This document shows, piece by piece, positions 5,144 through 5,506 of a stretch of 5,506 nucleotides of DNA; the stretch's first letter is position 1, and each line of letters begins with the position of its first letter. A program made the translations under genes and the position numbers. The notes below the pieces were generated by a model. The model was not told where the DNA came from and made no database searches. It worked only from the letters and a program-made list of their open reading frames with translations. Source of the stretch: JAJYIV01 sp964499955 (GTDB lineage Bacteria; Patescibacteriota; Patescibacteriia; UBA9934; GWF2-40-263); the NCBI GenBank assembly GCA_964499955.1, contig CAZCMI010000032.1, positions 1 through 5,506 on the forward strand. The letters run 5' to 3'.

Positions 5144-5473
5144 ATGCCGCGCACTTCATCTACAACTCGAACCACGCGCACGACTGCCGCGTCGCGCAAA
5201 ACGGCCGCCGCCGCGGTTGCTCCCAAGCGCCGCGCCCCGGCACGCACCGTCCGCGCCGCCCAGGCGCCCGTGGCCCCGCCGCCGGAGCCGCAGGCGTGCC
5301 ATTCGTGTTCCACCATGCCGTGCGATTCCGTCACGTTGGTGGCGCTGCTCGCGTCGTTGGTCTGCGTCCTGTCGTTTTTGACGGTGACGTCGTCCTTCAT
5401 CATCCACGCGCAGCGGCAGGCGTTGCAACGTGCGCCCGCGCCCGTGGAAGCCGTCGTGGGCGCGCGTCCGTAA
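5144..5473 (+). CDS. Unrecognised small single-pass membrane protein with CxxC
   Basis: 109-residue protein of unknown function. Residues 1-50 are low-complexity, rich in Thr, Arg, Ala and Pro (TTRTTRTT, then KRRAPARTVRAAQAPVAPPPEP), and strongly basic. A cysteine cluster follows (Cys52-x-x-Cys55, Cys60), then one hydrophobic segment (about 63-87, with Cys74) and a short polar C terminus. The basic side precedes the membrane, so the N-terminal half is probably cytoplasmic, where it could contact nucleic acid or other acidic partners; this is inference. With only three cysteines near the CxxC, a four-ligand zinc site would need another residue, such as His53, or a dimer. ATG 5144 is the only good start, although the Shine-Dalgarno is unusually close. 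It follows the previous gene by 16 bases and has its own consensus extended -10. Confidence 0.75.
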   Translation: MPRTSSTTRTTRTTAASRKTAAAAVAPKRRAPARTVRAAQAPVAPPPEPQACHSCSTMPCDSVTLVALLASLVCVLSFLTVTSSFIIHAQRQALQRAPAPVEAVVGARP

Positions 5474-5506
5474 TCCGCCACCCTGACGTTTGTTCGTAAT
5501 CCGTCC

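Overview
The window is a GC-rich bacterial chromosome segment with tightly packed genes and strong G/C preference at third codon positions. From left to right it holds: the C-terminal part of a UvrD/PcrA-type superfamily 1 DNA helicase (gene cut by the left edge); a small membrane-anchored protein with an anti-sigma-factor-like outer domain; about 550 bases with no confident gene, containing several hairpins and one candidate 49-residue basic protein on the minus strand; lexA on the minus strand; a divergent lexA/metK promoter region; a short and divergent S-adenosylmethionine synthetase (metK); and two unrecognised membrane-anchored proteins that follow metK on the plus strand.

The organism cannot be named from this sequence. 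A shortened, diverged MetK, small single-pass proteins of unknown function, weak or absent Shine-Dalgarno sites on some genes and near-leaderless promoters would fit a GC-rich member of the Patescibacteria (candidate phyla radiation). That is inference, not a demonstrated assignment. There are no transposases, phage genes, CRISPR arrays, tRNAs or rRNAs.

The most informative non-coding stretch lies between lexA and metK (3069-3273). The lexA promoter (-10 TACAAT with a 17-base spacer to TTGCGT) is overlaid by four GTTC/GAAC half-sites arranged as a perfect dyad, GTTC-N7-GTTC-N12-GAAC-N7-GAAC. This looks like a LexA (SOS) autoregulatory operator in which each arm has the GTTC-N7-GTTC form known from Alphaproteobacteria. 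The same interval holds an exact consensus DnaA box, a G-rich tract and a plausible metK promoter.

A possible theme is DNA damage response: the repair helicase and LexA are both SOS-type functions, although only lexA carries a visible operator here because the helicase promoter lies outside the window. metK supplies the methyl donor for the cell. The genes after metK have good extended -10 promoters or Shine-Dalgarno sites embedded in the end of the preceding gene, so they may be expressed both by read-through from metK and on their own. I see no convincing rho-independent terminator anywhere in the window.
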